The notes under the pieces were generated by a model that was not told the DNA's origin, made no database searches, and saw only the letters and a list, made by a program, of their open reading frames with translations. DNA of 64,000 nucleotides, taken from positions 6,696,001 to 6,760,000 of the forward strand of contig NZ_CP119520.1 in the NCBI RefSeq assembly GCF_029223865.1. Reading direction: 5' to 3'. Positions 53,992-63,039 of this stretch are shown here, one piece after another. Source of the stretch: Telluria mixta. GTDB taxonomy: Bacteria > Pseudomonadota > Gammaproteobacteria > Burkholderiales > Burkholderiaceae_D. A program made the position numbers and the translations under genes. Position 1 is the first letter of the stretch; each line of letters starts with the position of its first letter.

Positions 53992-55194
53992 TCAGCCGTT
54001 TCCCACCATTTTTGGCGGCGGCTCGGTGGCCGCGGACGCGGCGTCGGGTGCCAGCGTCCGGAAGGACTTCGGCGTGCAGCCGTATTCTTCCTTGAACAAA
54101 CGGTTGAAATACGACACGTTGGCGTAGCCGACCGAATAGGCGATCTCGGCCACGGTAGCGGTGCTTTTTTCCGTCAGCAGGCGCGCCGCTTCCGTCAGCC
54201 GCAATTTATTCACATAACCGGTAAACGTCATGCCGAGTTCGGTTTTGAGCAGGTCGTTCACTTTATTCCGGTTGGCGCCGGTGCCCGCCACCACGCTTTC
54301 CAGATCCAGCTCGGGATTCGTGTAATTCGTCGCGATGAATTTCAGGACGGATGCCTTTTCCTCGTCCCGATACGGTTGCACGGTCAGCTCGCGATAGGCG
54401 ACCAGCGGCAAATCCTTTTTCAATCTGGAATTCAGGCTCGCGGCCAAAGTCCGGGTATGGGTGCGAAAAAACCAGAATCCGAATAAAACGCAGCTCATCG
54501 CCAGAATCACCGCGAGCGCGACAATATACCGATAATCGCGCCCCTGTAATTTGATATTACTGAACTCCACATGGGAATCGACGTCGAACGGCGTCTGCGG
54601 ACTTGACCCGAATGAAATGACCGCCACCTTGCCCAACTGGTAATCCTGGGACGATATCGGCAGCTTCATCACCGACAGCCACCACCCGGCGACGGTCAGC
54701 CGGCGCAAGTCGATGGTCACCGGGACGCCCTGCTCGTTGCACGAAAAGAACGTACTGGTCGGCCGGTGGGTGTAAAGATCTCCCTTGACGGAGACTTTAT
54801 CGTCGAACGCCGTGATACCCAGCGTCAGCGGATAGGCGGGCGAACAGCGCGCGACGAACGTGATGGTGTCGTATCCGCGCAGGTCGACCGTGGCCTGCTC
54901 GCCCTTCGCGTCTTTGGCAATGAAGCGCGCGCCGATGAACGGATACTTGCCGACCTTTGTCAGCCGGTAGTCGAACGCCACCGAGCCGGGGGCGGACTCC
55001 CGCAGCTTGGACGTCGACGTACCGCCCATGATGCTGTCGCTCACGGCAACGGGTTCCCAGCGGGTGCCGTTGCGGAGCACCGGCGACAGCGAATAGGTCG
55101 GATGGCTGAGGAAAATGAACAGCGCCGCCAGCAGCGCATCCACGATCAACAGCGCGATCAAATAAAGCAGCGACTTCTTGTAAAACTCTTGCAT
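53992..55194 (-). CDS. Membrane-spanning AraC-type regulator with CIA30-like periplasmic sensor
   Basis: A 400-residue one-component regulator. Membrane helix about 9-31, a periplasmic part (about 32-225), a second helix about 229-250 (YIVALAVILAMSCVLFGFWF), then a cytoplasmic linker and AraC-type DNA-binding domain (about 295-385; LDLESVVAGTGANRNKVNDLL, ATVAEIAYSVGYANVSYFNRLF in outline). The periplasmic part begins WEPVAVSDSIMGGTSTSKL, matching the VSDxxMGG signature of CIA30/CBM11-like domains, a jelly roll that can bind carbohydrate. It should sense a periplasmic glycan and act directly on DNA. It is divergent from the GH42 gene, its likely target. Confidence 0.85.
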   Translation of the reverse strand: MQEFYKKSLLYLIALLIVDALLAALFIFLSHPTYSLSPVLRNGTRWEPVAVSDSIMGGTSTSKLRESAPGSVAFDYRLTKVGKYPFIGARFIAKDAKGEQATVDLRGYDTITFVARCSPAYPLTLGITAFDDKVSVKGDLYTHRPTSTFFSCNEQGVPVTIDLRRLTVAGWWLSVMKLPISSQDYQLGKVAVISFGSSPQTPFDVDSHVEFSNIKLQGRDYRYIVALAVILAMSCVLFGFWFFRTHTRTLAASLNSRLKKDLPLVAYRELTVQPYRDEEKASVLKFIATNYTNPELDLESVVAGTGANRNKVNDLLKTELGMTFTGYVNKLRLTEAARLLTEKSTATVAEIAYSVGYANVSYFNRLFKEEYGCTPKSFRTLAPDAASAATEPPPKMVGNG

Positions 55195-55258
55195 TGACGT
55201 ACGGCCGTTGAGTGATCTCCGATCGCCCCGATCATAACAGCCCGGTCAATACGATGGC

Positions 55259-55287
55259 AAAAAAAAGGGGCGGCCCAGGGCCGCCCC
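55259..55287 (-). terminator. Hairpin terminator on the minus strand in the AraC/GH42 gap
   Basis: GGGGCGGCCC and GGGCCGCCCC (55267-55287) form a 10-bp stem with minimal loop and are followed, on the minus strand, by eight T residues (55266-55259). The form is that of a strong rho-independent terminator. No minus-strand gene precedes it, so it ends either a small RNA or an early-terminated leader of the AraC-type gene, whose ATG is 65 bases on. Confidence 0.65.
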
Positions 55288-55376
55288 GTAAAACCTACCA
55301 TGCCAGGCGGTAGGAGACTACCCCGCCATTGTGGAAGCCATGACGCGCCGCCGCAATTGTGAAAAATGCCAGCCCC

Positions 55377-55438
55377 CCATACGAAATTGCCCAGCGCCGG
55401 GACCTGCGACAAATCGTATGGCAGGAAGCGAATTTCGT
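55377..55438. promoter_or_regulatory. Composite inverted repeats upstream of the GH42 gene
   Basis: CCATACGA (55377-55384) pairs with TCGTATGG (55414-55421), and the overlapping ACGAAATT (55381-55388) pairs with AATTTCGT (55431-55438). Two nested perfect 8-bp inverted repeats sharing one arm, 70-130 bases before the GH42 ATG, suit binding of the adjacent AraC-type regulator. Confidence 0.4.
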
Positions 55439-55509
55439 AATTGCTCCACCCTGCCCGACACGTCAGAATGCCTGACTATCCAGACCTGTATCCATAAGAA
55501 AGGCAACGA

Positions 55510-57624
55510 ATGTTCACACGGAGACTCCTCCCGCTCGCGCTGGCGTGCGCACTCGCAGGCGGCGCATGCGCGCCGGCGGCGGCCGCGCAGCCGGAATTGC
55601 CGACCGTCCTGTACGGCGCCGCGTATTATCACGAATACATGCCCTACGAGCGGCTGGACAAGGACGTCCAGATGATCAAGGCGGCCGGCTTCAATGTCGT
55701 GCGCCTGGGCGAATCGACGTGGAGCCTGTGGGAGCCGGAAGACGGCCGCTTCGACACGGCGTGGATGGACCGCGTCGTCGACGCGATGGGCAAGGCCGGC
55801 ATCAAGGTCATCATGGGGACGCCCACCTATTCGATCCCCGCGTGGATGGCGCGCCAGTACCCGGAAATCCTCGCCACGAAATTCAACGGCGCGAAGAACA
55901 CGTACGGCATGCGCCAGAACATGAACACGGATTCCCCAGCGTACCGCTTCTACGCGGAGCGCCTGATCCGCCGCATCGTCGCGCACTACAAGGACAATCC
56001 GAACGTCATCGGCTGGCAGGTCGACAACGAGACGGCCAGCTACGGCGCCGCCAACGACGACGTCTTCATCCGCTTCCAGCACTACCTGGAAAAGAAATTC
56101 GGCACGCCGGAAAACCTCAGCCGCGCCTGGTTCCTGAACTACTGGGGCCAGGACCTGCATTCGTGGACGGACCTGCCCCGCCCGGACGGCGCCCAGAGCA
56201 CGGGCTACAAGCTGGAATGGTCGCGCTGGAGCCAGATGCGCGTGACGGACTTCCTGCACTGGCAGGCGCAGCTCGTGCGCGAAGCCGCGGGCCCGCGCCA
56301 GTTCGTCACGCACGATTTCGCCGGCGCGCTGCACGGCGACGTCAACGAAAGCGCCGTCGCGCAGAAGCTCGACGTCGCCGGCGTGAACATCTACCACTGG
56401 GGCACGCAGGACCAGTACAACGGCGCGGCCCAGAAGCTGGACGGCGACTTCACGCGCTCGCTCAAGGGCGGCAACTTCCTCGTCACGGAAACGAACGCGC
56501 AGACGACCGACTGGAGCTCCTCGTTCCAGTACCCGCCGTACGACGGCCAGTTCCGCCAGGACGTCTACACGCACCTGTCCAACGGCGCCGACATGGTCGA
56601 GTACTGGCACTGGGCGTCGATCCACGCGAACCAGGAGACGTACTGGAAAGGCGTCCTCTCGCACGACCTGGAACCGAACCGCGCGTACGCGGAAATGAGC
56701 CGCACCGGCAAGGAACTGCAGAAAATCGGCCAGCGCCTCGTCGGCCTGCGCATCCGTAACGACGTGGCGATCCTGTGGAGCCGCGACTCCCTGAACGCCA
56801 TCAACGACATGCCGTTCGCGAAGCAGTCGCAATGGGGCGGCGGCGGCAGCAATGCCGACTACGGCTCGGAAGTGCGCCAGATCCACCGCGCGCTGTACGA
56901 CCTGAACGTCGGCACCGACTTCGTGTTCCCGGACACGGCCGACCTGTCCGCGTACAAGGTCCTGGTCGTCCCGATGCTGTACATCGCCGACGACGCCCTG
57001 CTGCAGCGGATCGCCGAGTTCGTGCGCAAGGGCGGCCACGTCGTGATGGGCATGAAGAGCGGCGTCGCGAACGAGAACGCGGCCGTGCGCTGGACGATGG
57101 CCCCGGGCCCGCTGCGCCAGGTGCTCGGCTTCCACTACCAGGAATTCTCGAACCTCGCGCAACCGCTCGCGCTGAAGGGCGACCCGTACCAGGCCGGCGA
57201 CGACAACAAGGTGCGCCACTGGGCCGAGTTCCTGCAGCTCGATACGGCGAAGGCGCTGGCCTGGTACGACCACCCGTTCTTCGGCCGCTGGCCGGCCATC
57301 ACGGCGAACCAGTACGGCGCGGGCAAGGCCGTCTACGAAGGCACGTATTTGTCGGACAAGCTGCAGAAGGCCGTCCTGCAATCCGTGCTGCAGGAGAAAG
57401 GCCTGATCGGACCGGACCAGCAACTGCCGGCCCACATCCAGGCGCGCACGGGCGTCAATCGGTTCGGCAAAACGGTCCGCTACTACTTCAACTACTCGGG
57501 CAGCCCCGCGACGTTCACGTACCGCCACAAGGCCGGCACGGACCTGCTGACGTCGCGCGCCGTCAAGGGCGACGAGACCGTCACGCTGGCGCCGTGGGAT
57601 CTCGTCATCGTCGAAGAAAGCTGA
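55510..57624 (+). CDS. Secreted glycoside hydrolase family 42 beta-galactosidase
   Basis: A 704-residue enzyme with signal peptide (residues 1-26). The GH42 barrel includes YGAAYYHEYMPYERLDKDV, GFNVVRLGESTWSLWEP, the acid/base glutamate in WQVDNETASYG and the nucleophile glutamate in LVTETNAQ; a trimerisation-type domain and a small beta-domain follow. Most GH42 enzymes are intracellular, so the signal peptide is of interest. It cleaves terminal beta-galactose. The gene faces away from the membrane AraC regulator and abuts, tail to tail with no gap, the esterase gene on the other strand. Confidence 0.94.
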   Translation: MFTRRLLPLALACALAGGACAPAAAAQPELPTVLYGAAYYHEYMPYERLDKDVQMIKAAGFNVVRLGESTWSLWEPEDGRFDTAWMDRVVDAMGKAGIKVIMGTPTYSIPAWMARQYPEILATKFNGAKNTYGMRQNMNTDSPAYRFYAERLIRRIVAHYKDNPNVIGWQVDNETASYGAANDDVFIRFQHYLEKKFGTPENLSRAWFLNYWGQDLHSWTDLPRPDGAQSTGYKLEWSRWSQMRVTDFLHWQAQLVREAAGPRQFVTHDFAGALHGDVNESAVAQKLDVAGVNIYHWGTQDQYNGAAQKLDGDFTRSLKGGNFLVTETNAQTTDWSSSFQYPPYDGQFRQDVYTHLSNGADMVEYWHWASIHANQETYWKGVLSHDLEPNRAYAEMSRTGKELQKIGQRLVGLRIRNDVAILWSRDSLNAINDMPFAKQSQWGGGGSNADYGSEVRQIHRALYDLNVGTDFVFPDTADLSAYKVLVVPMLYIADDALLQRIAEFVRKGGHVVMGMKSGVANENAAVRWTMAPGPLRQVLGFHYQEFSNLAQPLALKGDPYQAGDDNKVRHWAEFLQLDTAKALAWYDHPFFGRWPAITANQYGAGKAVYEGTYLSDKLQKAVLQSVLQEKGLIGPDQQLPAHIQARTGVNRFGKTVRYYFNYSGSPATFTYRHKAGTDLLTSRAVKGDETVTLAPWDLVIVEES

Positions 57625-58545
57625 TTATCGGAACAGCAGCTGGGCGTAGTGGTACAGGTTTTCCGCCCAGCTGTCCCGGTCATGCCCATACCCGTCCACG
57701 TTCCACACGTGGGCGACACCCTGCTCGCGCAGCTGGCGATGCACGCCCTGCGCGACGTTGATCAGGCCATCGCGGTTGCCGCACGACAGATACACCAGTT
57801 TCAGCCTGCCCTTCGCCTGCGCCGCCTCGCCCGCCAGTGTCGCGGGCGCTTCCGTGTTCGGCGCGGGCGAGAAGCCCGCCACCCAGTTGAACGCTTCCGG
57901 ATGCCCCAGGCCGAAGTTCAGCGCCTGCCCGCCACCCATCGACAGGCCGCCGATCGCGCGATGCGCGCTGTCCTTCAGCGTCGCATACGCGGCGTCGACG
58001 GCGGGAACCAGCGAATCCAGCAGGTCGCGTTCGAAGCGCGCGAAGCCGGCCGCGTTTTCCGGCGTGAAGACCTTGTTCTCGGGCGGCGAGCGGTCGTCCG
58101 CCAGCGCACGGCCGTTCGGCATCACGACGATCATCGGCACGATCTTGCCGGCAGCCGTGAGATTGTCGAGGACGTCCTGCGCGCGCACGTAGCCGCGCCA
58201 CTCGTCCTGGTTGCCGCCGATGCCGTGCAACAGGTACAGCACCGGATAGCGCCGCGCCTTGTCGTAACCGGGCGGCAGCCACACGTTGGCCGTGCGGCGC
58301 TTGCCCGTGACGCTGGACGCGTACGTGAACGTCTCCACCTTTCCTTGCGCGCGGCCCGGCTGCGCATCCGCGAATCCGGCCGGCGGCGGCGCGAAGGCGC
58401 GCACGTCGTCGGCGGCGAGGACGATCGGGCGGGCGAAGTTGGCGCGGGCCTTCTCGGCATTGACGTCCGTGTCCTGCGCGTGGGCGGCGGTACCCAGCGT
58501 GCACAGGACGGCAGCCGCCAGGGTCGAAGCGAATTGCATCTTCAT
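57625..58545 (-). CDS. Secreted CE1-type esterase
   Basis: A 306-residue alpha/beta-hydrolase of the esterase D/feruloyl-esterase (CE1) group. Signal peptide (residues 1-23, cleavage after AHA), RRTANVWLPPGYDKARRYPVL, LLHGIGGNQDEW, nucleophile serine in GGLSMGGGQAL (about 195), and histidine in GYGHDRDSW near the end. It may remove acetyl or feruloyl groups from plant polysaccharide side chains. The ATG at 58545 begins the signal peptide and lies 20 bases after GH31, so it is the last gene of the GH29-GH97-GH31-esterase run. Confidence 0.9.
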   Translation of the reverse strand: MKMQFASTLAAAVLCTLGTAAHAQDTDVNAEKARANFARPIVLAADDVRAFAPPPAGFADAQPGRAQGKVETFTYASSVTGKRRTANVWLPPGYDKARRYPVLYLLHGIGGNQDEWRGYVRAQDVLDNLTAAGKIVPMIVVMPNGRALADDRSPPENKVFTPENAAGFARFERDLLDSLVPAVDAAYATLKDSAHRAIGGLSMGGGQALNFGLGHPEAFNWVAGFSPAPNTEAPATLAGEAAQAKGRLKLVYLSCGNRDGLINVAQGVHRQLREQGVAHVWNVDGYGHDRDSWAENLYHYAQLLFR

Positions 58546-58565
58546 GTCTCGGTTCCTGAATGGGA

Positions 58566-61046
58566 TTATTGTTTGATCGTCACGGCCCGGCCATCGTACA
58601 CGAGATCGCGCGCCTTGCCGTCCCGTCCGACGACGACGACCTTGAACCGGCGCTTCGTCTTCATGCCGGGGAACGTACCGCGGCGTTGCGCGATCGTCAG
58701 CTTGCGCGCCGCGTCGTCCCAGTGCATGTCGGTGAGCGCATATTCGCCGCGCTCGTAGCCCCATCCCTCTCCGGCGTCTTCGTAATACGTGTAGTCGCCG
58801 TCCGCGCCCGGATAGATTCGCAGTTCGACCGGCGCGTCAGGCTGTTCCGACGCATATTGCACGCCCGGGCCCATCGGCACGATGCTTCCGGCCTTCACGT
58901 GCAGCGGGATGCGGGCGAGCGGCGCGGCCACCGTCACCGTCCGGCCGCCGGCGACGCGTTCGCCCGTCCAGAAATCGAACCACGTTCCCGCCGGCAGATA
59001 CACGTCGCGGGTGCGCGCCGCGCCATCGATCGGCGTGGAGCCGGCCGCGTAATACATCGGCGCCGTCACGGGGCTGACCATGATGCCGTCGCCGAACAGC
59101 ATCTGCGATTTGAGGTCGTGCGTGCGCGGGTCATGAGGGAACGCGAACGCCACCGGGCGGATGAACGAGGCGCCGCGCAGGTGCACGAGACCGGCCTGCG
59201 AATAGATCGCCGGCAGCAGGCGGTAGCGCAGCCGGATGGCATCCACGATAGCGTCGTAGAACGGCGTGCCCGGCTCGCCGAAGTGCCAGGGCTCGCGCGG
59301 CGTGTCGGTGCCGTGGCTGCGGAACATGGGCAGGAAGGCGCCGAATTGCAGCCAGCGCGTGTACAGCTCGCGATAGCCCAGGTCGGCGACGCCCTTGTCG
59401 TAGTCGCCATCCATGAACCAGGGCTTCCCGTGTGCGGTGAAGAATCCGCCGATGTCGAACGTGATGTAGGGGTTGCCCGACGCGCTGTAGCTCTGGACCG
59501 CCGCAACCTGTTGCGCGAACACGGGCCATTTGGCCGAGATATCGCCGGTCCATGCGACGACGCCCGCCGCCTGGCTGCCGGGATAGGCGGACCGCGTCAG
59601 GTTCACGAGCCGCCTGTCGGGCGCCTGCCGGCGCCAGTTGCGCATGAAATGCTGCGCGTCGACGAGCGCATAGGCGTTCAGGTACTGCGGATCCATCACG
59701 CGCGCCAGGCCGTCGACGTTGACGTCGTCGGCACGGTCGGAACGCTTGGCATCCCACGTCCAGTCGGCCACTTCCGGTTCCGTCGAATCGCACCACCACG
59801 CATCGATGCCGTGCCGGCCCAGGTATTTCCACACATTGCGGAAATAGACGTCCGCCGCCTCTGGCCGGAAGAAATCGACGTACGGCGTACCGCCGCTCAG
59901 GTAGCCGCCCTCCTTCAGTTCCTTGCCGGGCGCATCGAGCGGGCTTGGATTCGGCCAGATCGAGATCATGACGTGCGCGTTCCGGTCGTGCACGCCCTTC
60001 GTCATCGCGGACAGGTCCGGATAGCGCGCCGCTTCCGGCACCGGGCTGCCCCAGCGGCCCTCCGTCCAGTAATTCCAGTCCTGCACGATGACGTCGAGCG
60101 GGATGCGGCGCTTGCGGAATTCCTTCACGGTGTCGACGACTTCGTCCTGCGTCTTGTAGCGCTCCTTCGACTGCGCATAGCCGAACGCCCAGCGCGGCAG
60201 CATCGTCGCGGCGCCGGTCAACTGGCGATAGCCCTTGACCGCGCCATCCATCGACGGCCCGAGGATGAAGTAGTAATCGAGATCGTCCACGACGTCGCCC
60301 GTGACCGACGTCCCCGTCTTCCCATCCGCGAACGTCATGGCGCTGTAGGTGTCGAACAGGAGTCCGTAGCCGCGCGTCGACACGACGAACGGGATGGCGA
60401 TCCGCAGGTTGTGTTGGTACAGCCGCCTGGTTTTGCCGCGCAGGTTCAGGTCCGCGGTCTCGTCGAAGCCCAGGCCGTACAGCGCTTCGCCGTCGCCCAG
60501 GCGGAAGCGCGCCGTCGCCTTCCACGCGTCGCGGTCCTTCTCCTGGACATATTTACCGGCCACCTGGCGGTCGCCGTCGACCGTCTTGACGATGGAAACC
60601 GTCGCCGGATCGGGCACCGACTTGAGGACGGCCACCCGCTGGAACGCGCGCGGCGCCGCATCGTCCTCGCGCAGGACGACCTCGCCGGCCGCGTTGCGGA
60701 ACACGAGCGCGCCGGTCGTCCGGTTCACGGCCACGCTCAGCTGCGCCGAGCGCAGGACGCGGGCCTCGCCTTCGTCTCTTGCCGTCACCGTACCCGGCCG
60801 CTCGGCGACCTCCGCCCGCATCAGGTGCGCGGACGAGGACCAGTCCTTGTTGCGCGTGGCCGTGACGTGCACGATACGGTCGGTGACGAAATCGACCCTG
60901 ACACGGGTGTCGTCCACCCGGTACTCGATACCGCCGCCGGCCTCGCGCACGTCCCGGATCGCGGCAAAGGCCGCGTCCTGGCACAGCACGAGCAGGGATG
61001 CCGCCAGCGCGATCCGGAGCGGCCGCCGCATCATTGCGCGGCTCAT
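58566..61046 (-). CDS. Glycoside hydrolase family 31 (alpha-xylosidase/alpha-glucosidase type)
   Basis: An 826-residue secreted enzyme: signal peptide (about residues 1-28), N-terminal beta-sandwich, the catalytic barrel with VIVQDWNYWTEGRWGSP, the nucleophile aspartate in DAWWCDSTEPE, and TFDIGGFF plus FRSHGTDTPREPW further on, and a C-terminal sandwich with the DUF5110-like end. The DAWWxDxTEPE form is common in alpha-xylosidases acting on xyloglucan oligosaccharides, so that activity is favoured over alpha-glucosidase. The ATG at 61046 overlaps the GH97 stop (ATGA). Confidence 0.92.
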   Translation of the reverse strand: MSRAMMRRPLRIALAASLLVLCQDAAFAAIRDVREAGGGIEYRVDDTRVRVDFVTDRIVHVTATRNKDWSSSAHLMRAEVAERPGTVTARDEGEARVLRSAQLSVAVNRTTGALVFRNAAGEVVLREDDAAPRAFQRVAVLKSVPDPATVSIVKTVDGDRQVAGKYVQEKDRDAWKATARFRLGDGEALYGLGFDETADLNLRGKTRRLYQHNLRIAIPFVVSTRGYGLLFDTYSAMTFADGKTGTSVTGDVVDDLDYYFILGPSMDGAVKGYRQLTGAATMLPRWAFGYAQSKERYKTQDEVVDTVKEFRKRRIPLDVIVQDWNYWTEGRWGSPVPEAARYPDLSAMTKGVHDRNAHVMISIWPNPSPLDAPGKELKEGGYLSGGTPYVDFFRPEAADVYFRNVWKYLGRHGIDAWWCDSTEPEVADWTWDAKRSDRADDVNVDGLARVMDPQYLNAYALVDAQHFMRNWRRQAPDRRLVNLTRSAYPGSQAAGVVAWTGDISAKWPVFAQQVAAVQSYSASGNPYITFDIGGFFTAHGKPWFMDGDYDKGVADLGYRELYTRWLQFGAFLPMFRSHGTDTPREPWHFGEPGTPFYDAIVDAIRLRYRLLPAIYSQAGLVHLRGASFIRPVAFAFPHDPRTHDLKSQMLFGDGIMVSPVTAPMYYAAGSTPIDGAARTRDVYLPAGTWFDFWTGERVAGGRTVTVAAPLARIPLHVKAGSIVPMGPGVQYASEQPDAPVELRIYPGADGDYTYYEDAGEGWGYERGEYALTDMHWDDAARKLTIAQRRGTFPGMKTKRRFKVVVVGRDGKARDLVYDGRAVTIKQ

Positions 61047-63037
61047 TGCGCCGCTTTTGTCAGCGTGACCACGGCGCCGCCCGAACCGGCGAGCGTCAGC
61101 TTCAGCCGCGTCTTGTTCGTGACGCGTGCGCTGCGCGCGGCCAGGTGGTTGCGGTCCTTGCCGTCTTCCAGGATCTCGGCCGAATAATTCGCGCCCGCCG
61201 CCAGGAAGTCCAGCGGCACGTCGACCGTGCGTCCAGATTCGTTTGTCATCGCGCCAATGTACCACGTGCTGCCCTTGCGGCGGGCGGTCACGATGTACTG
61301 GCCGATGTCGCCGTCCAGCACGCGCGTCTCGTCCCACGTGGTCGGCACGGCGCCGATGAACTTCGCGCCGTCGGCCCACGTGCCGTCCGCGTTGCGGTAG
61401 ACGTCCGGGCTGTCGGCCACCATGCCGAACGGCGAGTCGTACACGACGTACATCGCGACGCCCTGGCCGCGCGTCGTCTGCACGAACGGCTTCACGTTGC
61501 GGCGCTGGCCCATGAAATCCTTGGCCGCGATCGAGCGGAAGCCGCCCGGCGTGTAGTCGATCGGACCGAGGATCATGCGCGTGAACGGCAGGGTCACGTT
61601 GTGGGTCGCCGTGACGCGCGCACTCCACTTGTTGTACTCGGCGCCCATCACGCCTTCCTGCGTCATGTAGTTCGGATAGGTACGCGTCAGGCCGTCCGGC
61701 GGATACGCGCCGTGCAGGTCGACCATCAGGTGGTGCTTGGCCGCCTTCGACAGGATCTTGTGGTAGAAGTCCACCATGTCCTGGTCGGTGCGGTCCATGA
61801 AGTCGACCTTGATGCCCTTGATGCCCCACGATTCGTACAGCGCGAACGCGTCGTCCATCTGGCGGTCGAGCTGCTTCCACTGCAGCCAGACCCAGACGCC
61901 GATGCCCTTCTCCTTCGCGTAGCGGATGATCTCCTGCATGTCCATCTCGGGGACCGGCTTCAACGGATTGGACGGCAGCGGTTTTTCCGAACTGCCTTCG
62001 TACCAGCCTTCGTCGATCAGGATGTACTGCAGGCCCAGGCTCGCGGCGAAGTCGGTATAGGCTTTATACGTCGCCGTGTTGATGCCGGCGCCGGGCATAT
62101 CGACGGCCCAGCCGTTCCACCAGTCCCACGACGCCTTGCCCGGCTTGATCCAGCTGGTATCCGCGATCGCCGACGGGCTGCCGAGGGTCGGGATCAGGCT
62201 GGACGCCGTCAAGCCACCCGGCGTGTCGGCCACCATCACCACGCGCCATGGCGTGGCGAGCGGCGCGTCGGTCAGCTTCGTGCGCACGGCCGGCCCCTGC
62301 ACCTGGACGTCGCCATCGTAGTGAGGCGCCAGCACGACCGACACTCCCAGGCCGCCGTCGCCGCGGCCGGAATAATACGCGCCCGCATAGCCGCGCTTGT
62401 CCGCTTCGGCGATGGCGAACGTGGTCTTCTTGTTGCCCGTCTTGCACACGAGCGGCGCGTCGAACGTGTGGTGCGGACGGATGGTGGATGCCGGCACGGG
62501 GTCGAATTCGCCTTCGTGCGAGCTGTCGAAGCGGCCCGGGTTGAAGCCCCAGCAGCGGTAGTCGGCCGGGAAGTCGAAGCGCGTGGCCTCGCCGCTGATG
62601 CCCAGGTCGGCCACCTGCTGGCGCGGCAGCACGTAGCGGAAGGCGACGCCGTCGTCGTAGGCGCGGGCGACCAGGTTCACCTTGATCGGCTTGTCCTTGC
62701 CGGCCAGCTGCAGCTCGACCTGGCTGTAGCGGTCCGCCACGCTGGACGCCTTGCCGGCGACGGGGCGCCACGTCTCGTCGACGGTCTTGTTCTCGACGCC
62801 GGTCACGCGCAGCGTGGTGCCGTCCAGCGCGCCCTGGGTCGTGGAGAGGCCGAGGGGCGATTGTGCGATCACCGTGACGCCGTCGCGGATGACCGTATAT
62901 TCCAGCTTGCCGTCGGCGGCGGTGAGTTCGATGCGGGTGCGGTGGTCGGGCGAGACGACCGTGTACGGCGCGGCGGCGTGCGCCGGCAGGGCGGCGGCAA
63001 CGGCGACGAGCGCCGGGATCAGGTGTACGTGTTTCAT
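61043..63037 (-). CDS. Glycoside hydrolase family 97, retaining type
   Basis: A 664-residue secreted enzyme with signal peptide (residues 1-22). N-terminal super-sandwich, then the barrel with SWDWWNGWAVDMPGAGI, IDEGWYEG, WGIKGIKVDFMDRTDQ and YMTQEGVMGAEYNKW. In GH97 the KVDFM aspartate is the nucleophile of the retaining alpha-galactosidase branch, while SusB-like inverting alpha-glucosidases lack it; this protein therefore looks like an alpha-galactosidase. The ATG at 63037 lies 2 bases after the fucosidase stop and the gene overlaps GH31, so the group is one operon. Confidence 0.92.
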   Translation of the reverse strand: MKHVHLIPALVAVAAALPAHAAAPYTVVSPDHRTRIELTAADGKLEYTVIRDGVTVIAQSPLGLSTTQGALDGTTLRVTGVENKTVDETWRPVAGKASSVADRYSQVELQLAGKDKPIKVNLVARAYDDGVAFRYVLPRQQVADLGISGEATRFDFPADYRCWGFNPGRFDSSHEGEFDPVPASTIRPHHTFDAPLVCKTGNKKTTFAIAEADKRGYAGAYYSGRGDGGLGVSVVLAPHYDGDVQVQGPAVRTKLTDAPLATPWRVVMVADTPGGLTASSLIPTLGSPSAIADTSWIKPGKASWDWWNGWAVDMPGAGINTATYKAYTDFAASLGLQYILIDEGWYEGSSEKPLPSNPLKPVPEMDMQEIIRYAKEKGIGVWVWLQWKQLDRQMDDAFALYESWGIKGIKVDFMDRTDQDMVDFYHKILSKAAKHHLMVDLHGAYPPDGLTRTYPNYMTQEGVMGAEYNKWSARVTATHNVTLPFTRMILGPIDYTPGGFRSIAAKDFMGQRRNVKPFVQTTRGQGVAMYVVYDSPFGMVADSPDVYRNADGTWADGAKFIGAVPTTWDETRVLDGDIGQYIVTARRKGSTWYIGAMTNESGRTVDVPLDFLAAGANYSAEILEDGKDRNHLAARSARVTNKTRLKLTLAGSGGAVVTLTKAAQ

Positions 63038-63039
63038 GT

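Noticed and set aside
53752..54486. A 244-codon plus-strand open frame between the regulator genes
   Set aside because: More than half is antisense to the membrane AraC gene, and the rest has no ribosome site or known motif.
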